A DNA stretch of 64,000 nt, from positions 1-64,000 of the forward strand of contig CAZDYI010000049.1 of the NCBI GenBank assembly GCA_964509765.1. Reading direction: 5' to 3'. Numbering within the stretch: the stretch's first letter is position 1; each line of letters opens with the position of its first letter. A model generated the notes under the pieces. The model was given only the letters and a program-made list of their open reading frames with translations. It ran no database searches and had not been told where the DNA came from. Both the position numbers and the translations under genes were made by a program. Of the stretch, positions 33,492 through 41,603 are shown piece after piece. This DNA comes from CAZDYI01 sp964509765 (GTDB lineage: Bacteria > Pseudomonadota > Gammaproteobacteria > Tethybacterales > Tethybacteraceae).

Positions 33492-34585
33492 TCCCTCTCC
33501 CTCGTCAGGTAGCGCTGCAGCAGCGAGATCGACAGGACGAACAGGAACAGGAACACCGAGATCGCCGAGCCGCCGGCGATGTCCTGCTTGCCGTAGCCGC
33601 GCTCGACCATCTGGAAGACCAGCGACTGCGTCGAGTCAAGCGGACCGCCGTTGGTCATCACCGCGATCTGCGGGTAGAGCGTGAACGCCTGCATCGTGAT
33701 GATGACCATCACCAGGATAGCGGTGTTGCGCAGCCCCGGCCAGGTGACGTAGCGGAAGGTCTGCCACGTCGAGGTCCCCTCGAGGCGCGCGACCTCGTAG
33801 AGGGTCGGCGGTATCGTCTGCAGGCCGCCGAGCCAGATGATCATGTGGAAGCCGACCGACTGCCAGATCGACATCGCGATGATCGCGCCGAGCGCCGTGT
33901 TCGTCTGCCCGAGCCAGTCGACCGGCTCGAAGGCCCCGAAGGTGAAAAAGCCGAGCAGGGTGTTGAGTATCCCGTTCTCCCCGTCGTAGATGAAGCGCCA
34001 CAGCATCGACACCACGACGATCGAGATGACCGTCGGCATGAAGTAGATCGTCCGGAATATGTTGATCCCGCGCAGCGGCTGGTTTATCAGCAGCGCAAGC
34101 AGCAGGGCGAGCGCCGCCTGGGTGGGCGCGACGATCGCGACGAAGGTCACCGTTATCGTCAGCGCCTTCATGAACAGGACGTCGCGCGCGAGTACGACCA
34201 GCTGCCGGTCGTCCCGCAGGGAGAACCGCATCCACTCCCGGGTCTTGTTCAGGTGGGGGTAGTCGGGGTTGTTCCGTGTAAACGTGCGCAGCCTCGGGTA
34301 CTTCGGGCTGCCGTCCTCGCCGCGGACGACCGTCCCGTCGCCGGCGCGCTCGGGCTCGAGCGCCAGCGTGTGCACGCCGAGCATCTCCTGGAAGTTGCGC
34401 AGCCCGACGTACTCCGCCGGGTTGGGCGAGAACAGGCGCTGGTTCGTGAACGCGAAGACGAACGCAAGCAGGAAGGGGATGACGAGAAAGCACAGCAGCA
34501 GCGCAGTCGCCGGCGCGGCGAACGCGACGCCCGCTGCGGTCTGGCTCCTCTTCCGGGGCCTGGGCCCGGCGCTGTCCGCCGTCAT
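33488..34585 (-). CDS. CUT1 permease (MalF-like) of fructoside importer
   Basis: 365-aa permease. TM1 at about residues 20-45 is followed by a periplasmic loop of about 90 residues (LFSPNPAEYVGLRNFQEMLG ... LRDDRQLVVL), longer than in minimal CUT1 permeases, then the transport helices. EAA loop TLYEVARLEGTSTWQTFRYV near 270, and MTNGGPLDSTQSLVFQM near 305. The loop has no DUF11-like pattern, unlike the permease at 10932. ATG at 34585. A perfect 10-bp stem-loop separates it from the binding-protein gene. Confidence 0.9.
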   Translation of the reverse strand: MTADSAGPRPRKRSQTAAGVAFAAPATALLLCFLVIPFLLAFVFAFTNQRLFSPNPAEYVGLRNFQEMLGVHTLALEPERAGDGTVVRGEDGSPKYPRLRTFTRNNPDYPHLNKTREWMRFSLRDDRQLVVLARDVLFMKALTITVTFVAIVAPTQAALALLLALLINQPLRGINIFRTIYFMPTVISIVVVSMLWRFIYDGENGILNTLLGFFTFGAFEPVDWLGQTNTALGAIIAMSIWQSVGFHMIIWLGGLQTIPPTLYEVARLEGTSTWQTFRYVTWPGLRNTAILVMVIITMQAFTLYPQIAVMTNGGPLDSTQSLVFQMVERGYGKQDIAGGSAISVFLFLFVLSISLLQRYLTRERE

Positions 34586-34616
34586 GGCGTCACGGCCTCG
34601 GCGCTGACGGGTTCAG

Positions 34617-34645
34617 GCCCGCCGGCGTTCCCTGGGCCGGCGGGC
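34617..34645 (-). other. Stem-loop after binding-protein gene
   Basis: Perfect 10-bp stem GCCCGCCGGC / GCCGGCGGGC with a 9-nt loop between binding-protein and permease genes. No U-tract, so likely an RNA-stabilising or processing structure. Confidence 0.6.
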
Positions 34646-34674
34646 TGGCTTTTCAGGCGTCGCGCCCGCGCGCC

Positions 34675-35934
34675 CTAGCGGTAGCCGTTGTTGCGCTCGA
34701 CGTCCGCGTCAATGGCGTCCGCCGCTGCGTCAAGCGCGTCGGCGACGTCCGCGCCGTTGGAGATGTCGGCCATGGCCTTCTCGAACTCCTTGGCCGCGAC
34801 GACGTAGGCCGGGGTGACCGCGCGCAGGGTCGCCTGTTGCCTGGACAGCTCGAAGAACGGCTCGAGCGGCCCGCCGCTGCTGTAGTTCTCGGTCATGGCC
34901 GTGGCCGCTCCGGTCGCAGGTATCAGGCCGATTCCGTCAGAGAACTTGGCGAGGTACCTGTCCTGGATGGCGTACTCTATCCATGCACGCGCGCCGTCGG
35001 GGTTCTTCGAGGTCGACGAAACTGCGAACTGCCACGAGGCCGCGCCGATCTTCGGACCGTTGCCGAAGTCGACCGCCGGCAACGCTATGAAGTCGTCGCC
35101 GAACTTCTCGACCGCCGGCAGGACCGCCCAGTTGCCGTTGAGCTGCAGGGCGTACTTGCCGTCGAGGAAGCCGGTCTCCCTGTCTGCGCCGTCCTGGCTG
35201 GTGCCGGGCGCGTAGCCCTCGGCGAACAGCATCTGCCACCACTCGCCGAAGCGCAGGCCGGCGTCGCCGTTGAGCGTTCCGTCGGCCTTGTTCGCCCTCG
35301 CGTCGAGGATGTCGCCGCCGGACGACTGCAGCATCGGGCCGAAGGCGTAGGGGTACCACTCGCCGGTCCAGGCCATCCCGACGTCGAAGGCGTAGTCGAA
35401 CTCGCCGGAGTCCTTGAGCTTCTTGAGCACGCCGTTGAACTCGTCGACGGTCCACGGGTTGCCCAGCGTCGGGATGCGGATGCCGTTCTTCTCGAGCACG
35501 CTCTTGCGCGCGAAGATCGCGCAGGCCGCGTCCCACAGTCCGATGGCGTAGATCGTCCCGTTCCACTCCCCGACGGCGCCGGGAAGGAACGCGTCGATCT
35601 TCGAGCGGTCGATGTTCAGCGGCTCGAGGTAGCCCGCCCATGCCCAGTTCGGCATGATCGGACCGTCAACGTCGATGATGTCCGGCAGGTTGCCTGCAAG
35701 CGCCGCGGCCGAGACCGAGTCGTTGTAGGACTCCTGCGGGAACTCCTCGATGACGACCTTCCAGTCTCCCTGCGAGCCGTTGAAGTCGTTGATGATCTCG
35801 AGCAGGATGGCCCGCTCGGTGTCGCTGCCGGCGCCGTGGTACCACATCGAGATCTCGGTCTGTGCGGACGCGGATCCCACGAGCAGCAGCGGGGCCGCCG
35901 CAACGGCAACAAGGGCGCTTCTTCCTAGCTTCAT
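34675..35934 (-). CDS. CUT1 binding protein, probable fructo-oligosaccharide/sucrose importer
   Basis: 419 aa from ATG 35934 (GGAGGAAG SD). Sec signal peptide MKLGRSALVAVAAAPLLLVG ends at ASA before QTEISMWYHG. SBP_bac_1 hallmarks: DTERAILLEIINDFN, LPDIIDVDGPIMPNWAWAGY, YAIGLWDAACAIFARKSVLE, and GKYALQLNGNWAVLPAV near 235. The longer frame beginning at 36021 reads through the promoter and is rejected. Divergent from the GH32 beta-fructosidase with only 122 nt between starts, so a shared control region and a fructoside ligand are likely (inferred). Confidence 0.88.
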   Translation of the reverse strand: MKLGRSALVAVAAAPLLLVGSASAQTEISMWYHGAGSDTERAILLEIINDFNGSQGDWKVVIEEFPQESYNDSVSAAALAGNLPDIIDVDGPIMPNWAWAGYLEPLNIDRSKIDAFLPGAVGEWNGTIYAIGLWDAACAIFARKSVLEKNGIRIPTLGNPWTVDEFNGVLKKLKDSGEFDYAFDVGMAWTGEWYPYAFGPMLQSSGGDILDARANKADGTLNGDAGLRFGEWWQMLFAEGYAPGTSQDGADRETGFLDGKYALQLNGNWAVLPAVEKFGDDFIALPAVDFGNGPKIGAASWQFAVSSTSKNPDGARAWIEYAIQDRYLAKFSDGIGLIPATGAATAMTENYSSGGPLEPFFELSRQQATLRAVTPAYVVAAKEFEKAMADISNGADVADALDAAADAIDADVERNNGYR

Positions 35935-35965
35935 GAACTTCCTCCGTTGTGAGACAAGCCGATAA

Positions 35966-35971
35966 ATTGTA
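35966..35971 (-). promoter_or_regulatory. -10 box for fructoside importer operon
   Basis: Minus-strand TACAAT 31 nt before the binding-protein ATG, in the divergent region shared with the GH32 gene. No obvious -35. Confidence 0.4.
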
Positions 35972-36056
35972 TAACCTGTCCGGCGCGCCCTGCAGCAGGC
36001 GCGGTCGCAACAGAGCAGCATGAAAAAAAGGGCCTCACGGTTGCAGGAAGGGGAGC

Positions 36057-37772
36057 ATGGCTGAGCAGGCCGTCAGCTTCCGGGCCGGAGAGCGCCTTGA
36101 GCTGTGGCTCAAGAACGCAGGGGCCGGTGGCGACGCGGCCTTCAGGCTTTCCGCAAGGGGGAAGGTCCTGCACGAGATGCGGCCGGGGGGCCACTTCGCG
36201 CACCACTGCCTCGAGGTGTCCGAGGCCGGGGCGGTCCTGGTTGAGTGGGACGGCGCGGCGACCGCGTTCGGCTACGCATGCAGCTACGTCCCCGAAGCGG
36301 TTGCGGAGGAGGGCGTCACCCTCTGGGAGTTCGGCGAGGACGGGATCGAGACGCGCTCGGGCGCGGAGCTCGACAGGTGGATGAGCAGCGATCCCCGCCG
36401 GCCAGTCATGCACTTCTCGCCGCCGAGGTTCTGGACGAACGACCCGAACGGCCTGTGCAGGATCGGCGACGTCTGGCACATGTTCTACCAGTTCCATCCC
36501 TGCGGGACGGAGTGGGGCCCGATGCACTGGGGCCACGCGGCAAGCAGGGACCTCTTTTCCTGGACCCACCTGCCGGTCTTCCTCCATCCGGAGAGCGACC
36601 TCTACGCCCTCGGCGCCGACGGCGGCGCGTTCTCCGGCGGCGCGTTCCCCGGCGGCGACGGGGGGATTTCCTTCTCCTACACCGAGCGCCTGCCGTTCAC
36701 CGACGAGAAGGTCTTCACCGAGGTCCAGAAGGTCGCTGCAGGCGGCGGCCTGGTGCATGCCGGCGCAACGCGAATCGCGGTCGGCTCGCCGCCGCCCGGG
36801 GCGGGCCCGCACTTCCGCGACCCGAGGGTGGTCAAGCTGGAAGGCGGCGGCTGGCGCATGGTCGTCGGAAGCGTCCTCGACGGCAACCCGGCCGCGCTCA
36901 TGTACGGCTCGGACGACCTGGACTCCTGGACTTACATGGGCCCGCTGTACGTCGCGCCGGAGCGCTTCGGGCGGGAGGGGGCAGCGGCGCTCGAGTGCCC
37001 GGACCTGGTCGCAGTCGGCGGCAGGCACGCGCTGGTCTTCAACATGTACGGGCACAGTGACCCCGCGACCGGGCTGCGCAACCCGGTGCTTTCCCTCGTC
37101 GGCGACTTCGACGGCGAGCGGTTCGAACCCGCCGGGGACGAGCCGCAGCTGCTCGACTTCGGCGGCGACTTCTATGCCTTCCAGTCCTTCCTTGTGCCCG
37201 ACGGGGAGCGTGCCGTTGCCCTGGCATGGGTCAACAACTGGATGTCGGACGGCGGGGGAGGCGGCATCTACACAGGCGAGATGTCCCTGCCGCGCGAGCT
37301 GTCCCTCACCGAGGACGGCTGGCGCCTTCGCATGCAGCCCGCGCGAGAGGTCGACGAAGCCTGGCCCGCGTCGCCCCTTGAGGCGGGCGCAGGCGGCGGC
37401 TGCGCGCTGCCGGGCGGCCCCTTCGAGGTCAGGGTCACCGGGATCGGCGCCGGGGATGCGGTTCGAATAGCCGCGACGGAAGGAGGGCAGGAGTCGTTCG
37501 CGGTCGAGCTCGGGGAAGGCAAGATCTCGATTGCGGTCCCCGGCGACGGCGGGCCGTCGCGCCGAAGCGCCGCGACGGACGGCATCCGCGACCTGCGCGT
37601 CTTCTTCGACCGAGGCATAGTCGAGGTGTTCGCCGCCGGCGGGGAGGTCTGCGGAACGGCAAGGATCCGAGAGGCGGTCGCGCCCGACCGCCTCGAGGTG
37701 CAGGCCGCCGCTGGCGACGCCGGGGTTTTCCGCCGCCGCCGTGCGGCGGGGGCCTCTACGGGCGCGGGCTGA
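36057..37772 (+). CDS. GH32 beta-fructofuranosidase/levanase-type hydrolase
   Basis: 571-aa hydrolase of terminal beta-fructosyl bonds (sucrose, inulin- or levan-type oligosaccharides). GH32 catalytic triad seen: nucleophile Asp129 in WTNDPNG, transition-state stabiliser in FRDPRVV near 260, acid/base Glu in LECPDLV near 310. A C-terminal beta-sandwich follows, with DGIRDLRVFFDRGIVEVFA. No signal peptide, so the enzyme is cytoplasmic and acts after import. Unusually, about 115 residues precede the beta-propeller (usual lead is 20-40), forming a beta-rich segment of unknown role. SD GGAAGGGGAGC directly upstream. The end overlaps the convergent membrane-protein gene by 17 nt. Confidence 0.9.
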   Translation: MAEQAVSFRAGERLELWLKNAGAGGDAAFRLSARGKVLHEMRPGGHFAHHCLEVSEAGAVLVEWDGAATAFGYACSYVPEAVAEEGVTLWEFGEDGIETRSGAELDRWMSSDPRRPVMHFSPPRFWTNDPNGLCRIGDVWHMFYQFHPCGTEWGPMHWGHAASRDLFSWTHLPVFLHPESDLYALGADGGAFSGGAFPGGDGGISFSYTERLPFTDEKVFTEVQKVAAGGGLVHAGATRIAVGSPPPGAGPHFRDPRVVKLEGGGWRMVVGSVLDGNPAALMYGSDDLDSWTYMGPLYVAPERFGREGAAALECPDLVAVGGRHALVFNMYGHSDPATGLRNPVLSLVGDFDGERFEPAGDEPQLLDFGGDFYAFQSFLVPDGERAVALAWVNNWMSDGGGGGIYTGEMSLPRELSLTEDGWRLRMQPAREVDEAWPASPLEAGAGGGCALPGGPFEVRVTGIGAGDAVRIAATEGGQESFAVELGEGKISIAVPGDGGPSRRSAATDGIRDLRVFFDRGIVEVFAAGGEVCGTARIREAVAPDRLEVQAAAGDAGVFRRRRAAGASTGAG

Positions 37773-38130
37773 ACGCCGCGTAGATCATCGCCGCGATGTC
37801 GCCCTCGAGCGGGAACGAAAGCATGCCGAGGACCGAGTAGCCGAGGATCCACGGCATCACATAGAAGCGGAACATGAAGAAGAACCAGGCGACGTAGAAC
37901 GGCACCAGCGGCCTGACGAGGAATCCCGGCGTGATGGGCCGGAACAGCCTGATGATCGGGTCCGTGGACCTCACGAACACCCTCATGAAGAAGAAGCTCG
38001 AGTCCTCCGGCAGGAAGACGTTCATCGCCGCCCGGCCGATCAGGGTCCACATCACCATGCCGAGTGCGTAGTCGACGACGACCGCCCACAGCGGGATGAA
38101 CTCCGCGATTGCGGCGTCGTCTATTTCCAT
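37756..38130 (-). CDS. Small membrane protein, possibly YggT-family
   Basis: 124 aa, highly hydrophobic, three or four predicted TM segments (about 12-34, 45-52, 70-95, 97-120). The internal pattern VFVRSTDPIIRLFRPITPGF resembles YggT-family proteins, in which a short loop with D-P-hydrophobic-R-P repeats links two TM helices. It lies directly downstream of the symporter gene on the same strand, with a large palindrome between, so it may be an accessory membrane protein of that system. No firm function. Confidence 0.6.
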   Translation of the reverse strand: MEIDDAAIAEFIPLWAVVVDYALGMVMWTLIGRAAMNVFLPEDSSFFFMRVFVRSTDPIIRLFRPITPGFLVRPLVPFYVAWFFFMFRFYVMPWILGYSVLGMLSFPLEGDIAAMIYAAFSPRP

Positions 38131-38174
38131 CGGGCCTCGCCTGCTGCCTCAGCCCGGAAGGGCGTCAAGACAAA

Positions 38175-38208
38175 GGGGGAGGGGAGCGCCCGGGCGCTCC
38201 CCTCCCCC
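38175..38208 (-). terminator. 34-bp perfect palindrome after symporter gene
   Basis: GGGGGAGGGGAGCGCCC joined directly to its exact complement, 27 nt past the symporter stop. On the minus strand it is followed by TTTGTCTT. It may act as a weak terminator or mRNA-end protector before the small membrane-protein gene. Confidence 0.55.
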
Positions 38209-38234
38209 GATGCGGGCGAATGCCAGGAGTTTCC

Positions 38235-40055
38235 TCAGTGGGTCTCCGCGAGCACGCTCTCCCCGGCCGGGTAGCGGACCTCGTCGACCATCCTCTGGGT
38301 CTCCTCGTCCGGCTCGGCGGTCATCAGGCTCACTGCGACCATCGCGACGAGGCTCACCGGCATGCCGATGATCCCGAAGCGCAGGTGGTCGATCCCGAGG
38401 ACCGGGTCGCCGCCGGTGCGCACGTACACCAGGTAGGCCGTGCCCGACAGGAACCCGAGCGCCATGCCGGCGATCGCGCCCTGGGTGTTGGCGCGCTTCC
38501 ACCACACGCCGAGCACCAGCGGGAAGAACAGCCCCGAGCACGCGAAGCAGAACGCCCATGCGACCGCCCCGAGGATCCCCGTCAGCTGCAGCGACGCTAT
38601 GAGCGCGGCCAGGGCCCCGATCACGATCAGCAGGATCCGGGCGACGATCAGGCGGTGCTTGGTGTCGGCCTTCGGGTCGATGATCTTGTAGTAGAGGTCG
38701 TGGCTGAGCGCGTTCGCGATCGCGAGCAGCAGGCCGTCGGCCGTCGACATCGCAGCGGCCATCCCGCCGGCTGCGACCAACCCCGAGATCACGTACGGCA
38801 GGCCTGCGATCTCCGGCGTCGCGAGAACGACTATGTCAGCGCGCATGAAGAACTCGTTGAGCTGCAGCACCCCGTCGCCGTTGCCGTCCTCGAGGAACAG
38901 CATCTTGACCGCGGTCCACTTCTGCACCCAGTCGAGCGCCATGACGTCCGCGAAGGTCTTGCCGATGATCGCCGTCGGCAGCTCCGCGTCGAGAAGCTGG
39001 AGCTTCGTGAGCGTCGCGAGCGCGGGCGCCGTGAAGTACAGCAGGAAGATGAACAGCAGCGAGAAGGCGACCGACTTGCGCGCCTGGCGCACCGACGGGG
39101 TCGTGAAGTAGCGCATCAGGATGTGCGGCAGAGAGGCGGTGCCCGCCATCATGCAGAGCGCGAGCGTGACGAAGCCCCAGCTCTGCGCGCCGCCCTGCGG
39201 GTCGTTGTGCGGGGTGGAAAGGATGCGCACGCCGCCGAAGTCCGGCTTGACGGTCGCGGGCTCGCCGAGGCCGACCACCGGCTCGAGCTCGGCGATCCTC
39301 TGGACCGCGTCGCCGTAGCTGAAGTGCGGGATGATCCCGAAGCCCTGCTTGTTTGACATCCAGATCACGGGAACCAGGTAGGCGATGATCAGCACGATGT
39401 ACTGCGCGACCTGCGTCCAGGTGACCGCCCGCATGCCGCCGAGCATCGAGCACAGCAGGATGCCGATCAGGCCGAACCACACGCCGGCCTCGAACGGGAT
39501 CTGCAGCGCGCGCGCGGCGATCGTCCCGGTCGCGTTGATCTGCGCGGTCACGTAGGTGAACGACGCGACGACCAGGATCAGGACCGCGATCAGCCGGGCA
39601 ACGTTTCCGCCGTAGCGCGTGCCGATGAAGTCGGGGACCGTGTAGCAGCCGAACTTGCGCAGGTACGGCGCCATCAGCGAGTTGACCAGCACGTAGCCGC
39701 CGGTCCAGCCGACGACGAAGCCGAGGTAGCTGTACCCGCCGAAGTAGACCCCGCCCGCCAGCGCGACGAAAGACGCGCCGGACATCCAGTCCGCCGCGGT
39801 CGCCATGCCGTTGTAGACCGCGGGCACCTCGCGTCCGGCGACGTAGTACGCCCCGACCTGCATGGTCCGCGACAGCCAGCCGATGGCGGCGTAGATCAGG
39901 ATGGTGAAGGCGACGAACAGGATGCCGATCGCCTCGGCCGAGACGCCGACCTGCTCGAGGATCGCCATGAGGATGACGAAGACGAGGAAGCCGCCGGTGT
40001 ACAGGCCGTACACCTTGTTGAGGTTGTCTACGAACCTCCCTTTGATGAAAGCCAT
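38235..40055 (-). CDS. Sodium:solute symporter, VC_2705/ActP-like subfamily
   Basis: 606-aa inner-membrane transporter of the SSS family with about 13-14 TM helices. Characteristic stretches: YYVAGREVPAVYNGMATAAD near 70, WMSGASFVALAGGVYFGGYS, the sodium-site helix near 175, and GGMAAAMSTADGLLLAIANA near 440 in TM8. It is directly preceded (6 nt) by a DUF4212 small subunit, the diagnostic pairing of the VC_2705 subfamily. Members have been linked to acetate and other small carboxylates. Here it lies immediately downstream of a complete sulfolactate degradation operon, so sulfolactate (or sulfite/acetate handling) is a candidate substrate; this is inference only. Confidence 0.9.
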   Translation of the reverse strand: MAFIKGRFVDNLNKVYGLYTGGFLVFVILMAILEQVGVSAEAIGILFVAFTILIYAAIGWLSRTMQVGAYYVAGREVPAVYNGMATAADWMSGASFVALAGGVYFGGYSYLGFVVGWTGGYVLVNSLMAPYLRKFGCYTVPDFIGTRYGGNVARLIAVLILVVASFTYVTAQINATGTIAARALQIPFEAGVWFGLIGILLCSMLGGMRAVTWTQVAQYIVLIIAYLVPVIWMSNKQGFGIIPHFSYGDAVQRIAELEPVVGLGEPATVKPDFGGVRILSTPHNDPQGGAQSWGFVTLALCMMAGTASLPHILMRYFTTPSVRQARKSVAFSLLFIFLLYFTAPALATLTKLQLLDAELPTAIIGKTFADVMALDWVQKWTAVKMLFLEDGNGDGVLQLNEFFMRADIVVLATPEIAGLPYVISGLVAAGGMAAAMSTADGLLLAIANALSHDLYYKIIDPKADTKHRLIVARILLIVIGALAALIASLQLTGILGAVAWAFCFACSGLFFPLVLGVWWKRANTQGAIAGMALGFLSGTAYLVYVRTGGDPVLGIDHLRFGIIGMPVSLVAMVAVSLMTAEPDEETQRMVDEVRYPAGESVLAETH

Positions 40056-40061
40056 TTCCGT

Positions 40062-40493
40062 CTACTCCTTCGCGGCGGGCTGGTCCTGCGGACCTTCGGC
40101 CTGCTGCCCCTCGGCGGTTTCCGCCTCGGGCGCCGGTTCGGGCTCGGGGCTTGCCGGCTCCGGCTCCGGATCAGGGGCCGCTGCCGCAGTTGCGGTTGCG
40201 GCAGGCGCGCCTGAGGCCGCGGGTCCCGTCCCTCCTTCCGTGATCCCGGCCTCCTCGTCGATCTTGTCCTGCATGAAGTTCTGGAAGAAGATCAGCACGA
40301 CGAAGATGATCAGGGATCCCTGCACGCAGAAGTAGTATCCGAGGGGGAATCCCAGGAAGCTGGCCGAGTTCAGCTCCTTGGCGAACCAAGGGACCACGAA
40401 CCCGAAGATGAACCAGGCCACGAGGACCCCCACGGTCAGGTTCCTGGACTTAGCCCAGTGCGTCTCGCGCACCGACTGGGTGTCTGCGTTCAT
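40062..40493 (-). CDS. DUF4212 small symporter subunit with Pro/Glu/Ala tail
   Basis: 143-aa protein. Residues 1-85 are the DUF4212 domain (TIGR03647): HWAKSRNLTVGVLVAWFIFG, FVVPWFAKELN, then LGFPLGYYFCVQGSLIIFVV, giving two TM helices. The last about 55 residues are a low-complexity acidic tail of Pro, Glu and Ala (PEPEPASPEPEPAPEAE), absent from most family members as I know them. ATG has a strong SD (GGGAGGC). Forms a pair with the symporter 6 nt downstream. Confidence 0.9.
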   Translation of the reverse strand: MNADTQSVRETHWAKSRNLTVGVLVAWFIFGFVVPWFAKELNSASFLGFPLGYYFCVQGSLIIFVVLIFFQNFMQDKIDEEAGITEGGTGPAASGAPAATATAAAAPDPEPEPASPEPEPAPEAETAEGQQAEGPQDQPAAKE

Positions 40494-40528
40494 TGTTGCC
40501 TCCCAACAACTGACGTGTTGACGCCGGA

Positions 40529-40534
40529 TTATAG
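40529..40534 (-). promoter_or_regulatory. -10 box for symporter operon
   Basis: Perfect TATAAT on the minus strand, 35 nt before the DUF4212 ATG and inside the 81-nt gap after the sulfolactate operon. A direct repeat TTAAC-N2-TTAAC type sequence (40540-40552) lies just upstream and may bind a regulator. So the symporter can be transcribed separately. Confidence 0.5.
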
Positions 40535-40574
40535 GACAGTTTAACGATTAACTCCCCGGCCGGCCTGAGGCAGG

Positions 40575-41603
40575 TCAGCGCCGCGCCTTCTTGCCGGCAA
40601 GCTCCTCGATCTCGCGAAGTGTTTCCTCGCGCACCGGGATCCCTTCGAAGAAGGAATCGCTGCGGGACCTGAGGCGTCCTGTTCCGGGCATCCTCACGCC
40701 TTCTTCAGAGGTCACCGAGGCGACCAGTTCCTCGATCCGCGCCTGGAACTCCCCGCCTGCGGTCCATTGCGGGTCGATCGCGATGATTGTGTGTCCGACG
40801 CCCGGCGGCTTCCCTTTGCCGTCGAAGAATGAGCTCGCGTCCCGGGAGTGGTTGGCCCCGGTCAGGGTGGCCGACATTATCTCTACCATCAGCGCAAGGG
40901 CCGATCCCTTCGCTCCTCCCGCAGGGAGCATTGATCCCTCCAGAGCGGCCTTGGGGTCCGTGGTCGGTTTGCCGTCCGAATCCAGCGCCCAGCCCTCCGG
41001 AATCTCCTCGCCTGCCTGCGCGGACGCCATCACCCGGCCGCGCGCGACCTCGGACAGGGAGAGATCGATGACTACGGGGGGTTCCATCCTGCGAGGCGCG
41101 GCAAAGGCAATCGGGTTGGTCCCGAGCAGCGGCCTTGTCCCGCCCCACGGCGCCATCGCCTTCGGCGTGTTCGAGAACATCAGCGCGACCAGGCCCATCT
41201 TGGCGATCCTCTCGACATGGGCTCCGAGCTGACCGGCGTGGTGTGAGCGGAACACGGTCGCTGCGGAGATCCCGTTCTCGGGGGTCCCGAATCCCAGGTT
41301 CTCGACCGCGAGGTCTATTGCAGGGTAGGCGAATCCGTTCCGGGCATCCACAGCAGACACTGCCGGGGCGCGCACCTCCAGGTGCGGCTCGGCGTAGCCG
41401 TCGACCTTGCCCGAGCGTGCCTGTGCGGCGTAGGCCGCGACACGCGACAGCCCGTGCCCCCTGTGCCCGTCGCACTCGGCCGCGACCAGGGCCTTCGCGA
41501 CGCATGTTGCGTTGTCCTTGGAGACGCTGTTCGCCTCGAGCGCCCGCGCGACGAGCGCCTCGGCATCCTCCTCGGACAGCCGCCTGGTTTTTCCGTCAGC
41601 CAG
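40575..41603 (-). CDS. comC: Ldh2-family dehydrogenase, probable (R)-sulfolactate dehydrogenase
   Basis: NAD(P)-dependent 2-hydroxyacid dehydrogenase of the Ldh2/malate-lactate (PF02615) family, 342 aa. Family motifs: AAECDGHRGHGLSRVAAYAA near 50, FGTPENGISAATVFRSHHAG, TRPLLGTNPIAFAAPR and PAGGAKGSALALMVEIMSA. No ATG, GTG or TTG exists in frame between the upstream in-frame stop and residue 76, so a start at the first GTG (41375) would delete the conserved N-terminus. CTG at 41603, overlapping the slcC-like stop, has AGGA 8 nt upstream and gives MADGKTRRLSEED, matching the family length. Adjacent suyAB and slcC-like genes point to ComC, which reduces sulfopyruvate to (R)-sulfolactate; a simple malate or lactate role is the alternative. 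Confidence 0.78.
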   Translation of the reverse strand: MADGKTRRLSEEDAEALVARALEANSVSKDNATCVAKALVAAECDGHRGHGLSRVAAYAAQARSGKVDGYAEPHLEVRAPAVSAVDARNGFAYPAIDLAVENLGFGTPENGISAATVFRSHHAGQLGAHVERIAKMGLVALMFSNTPKAMAPWGGTRPLLGTNPIAFAAPRRMEPPVVIDLSLSEVARGRVMASAQAGEEIPEGWALDSDGKPTTDPKAALEGSMLPAGGAKGSALALMVEIMSATLTGANHSRDASSFFDGKGKPPGVGHTIIAIDPQWTAGGEFQARIEELVASVTSEEGVRMPGTGRLRSRSDSFFEGIPVREETLREIEELAGKKARR

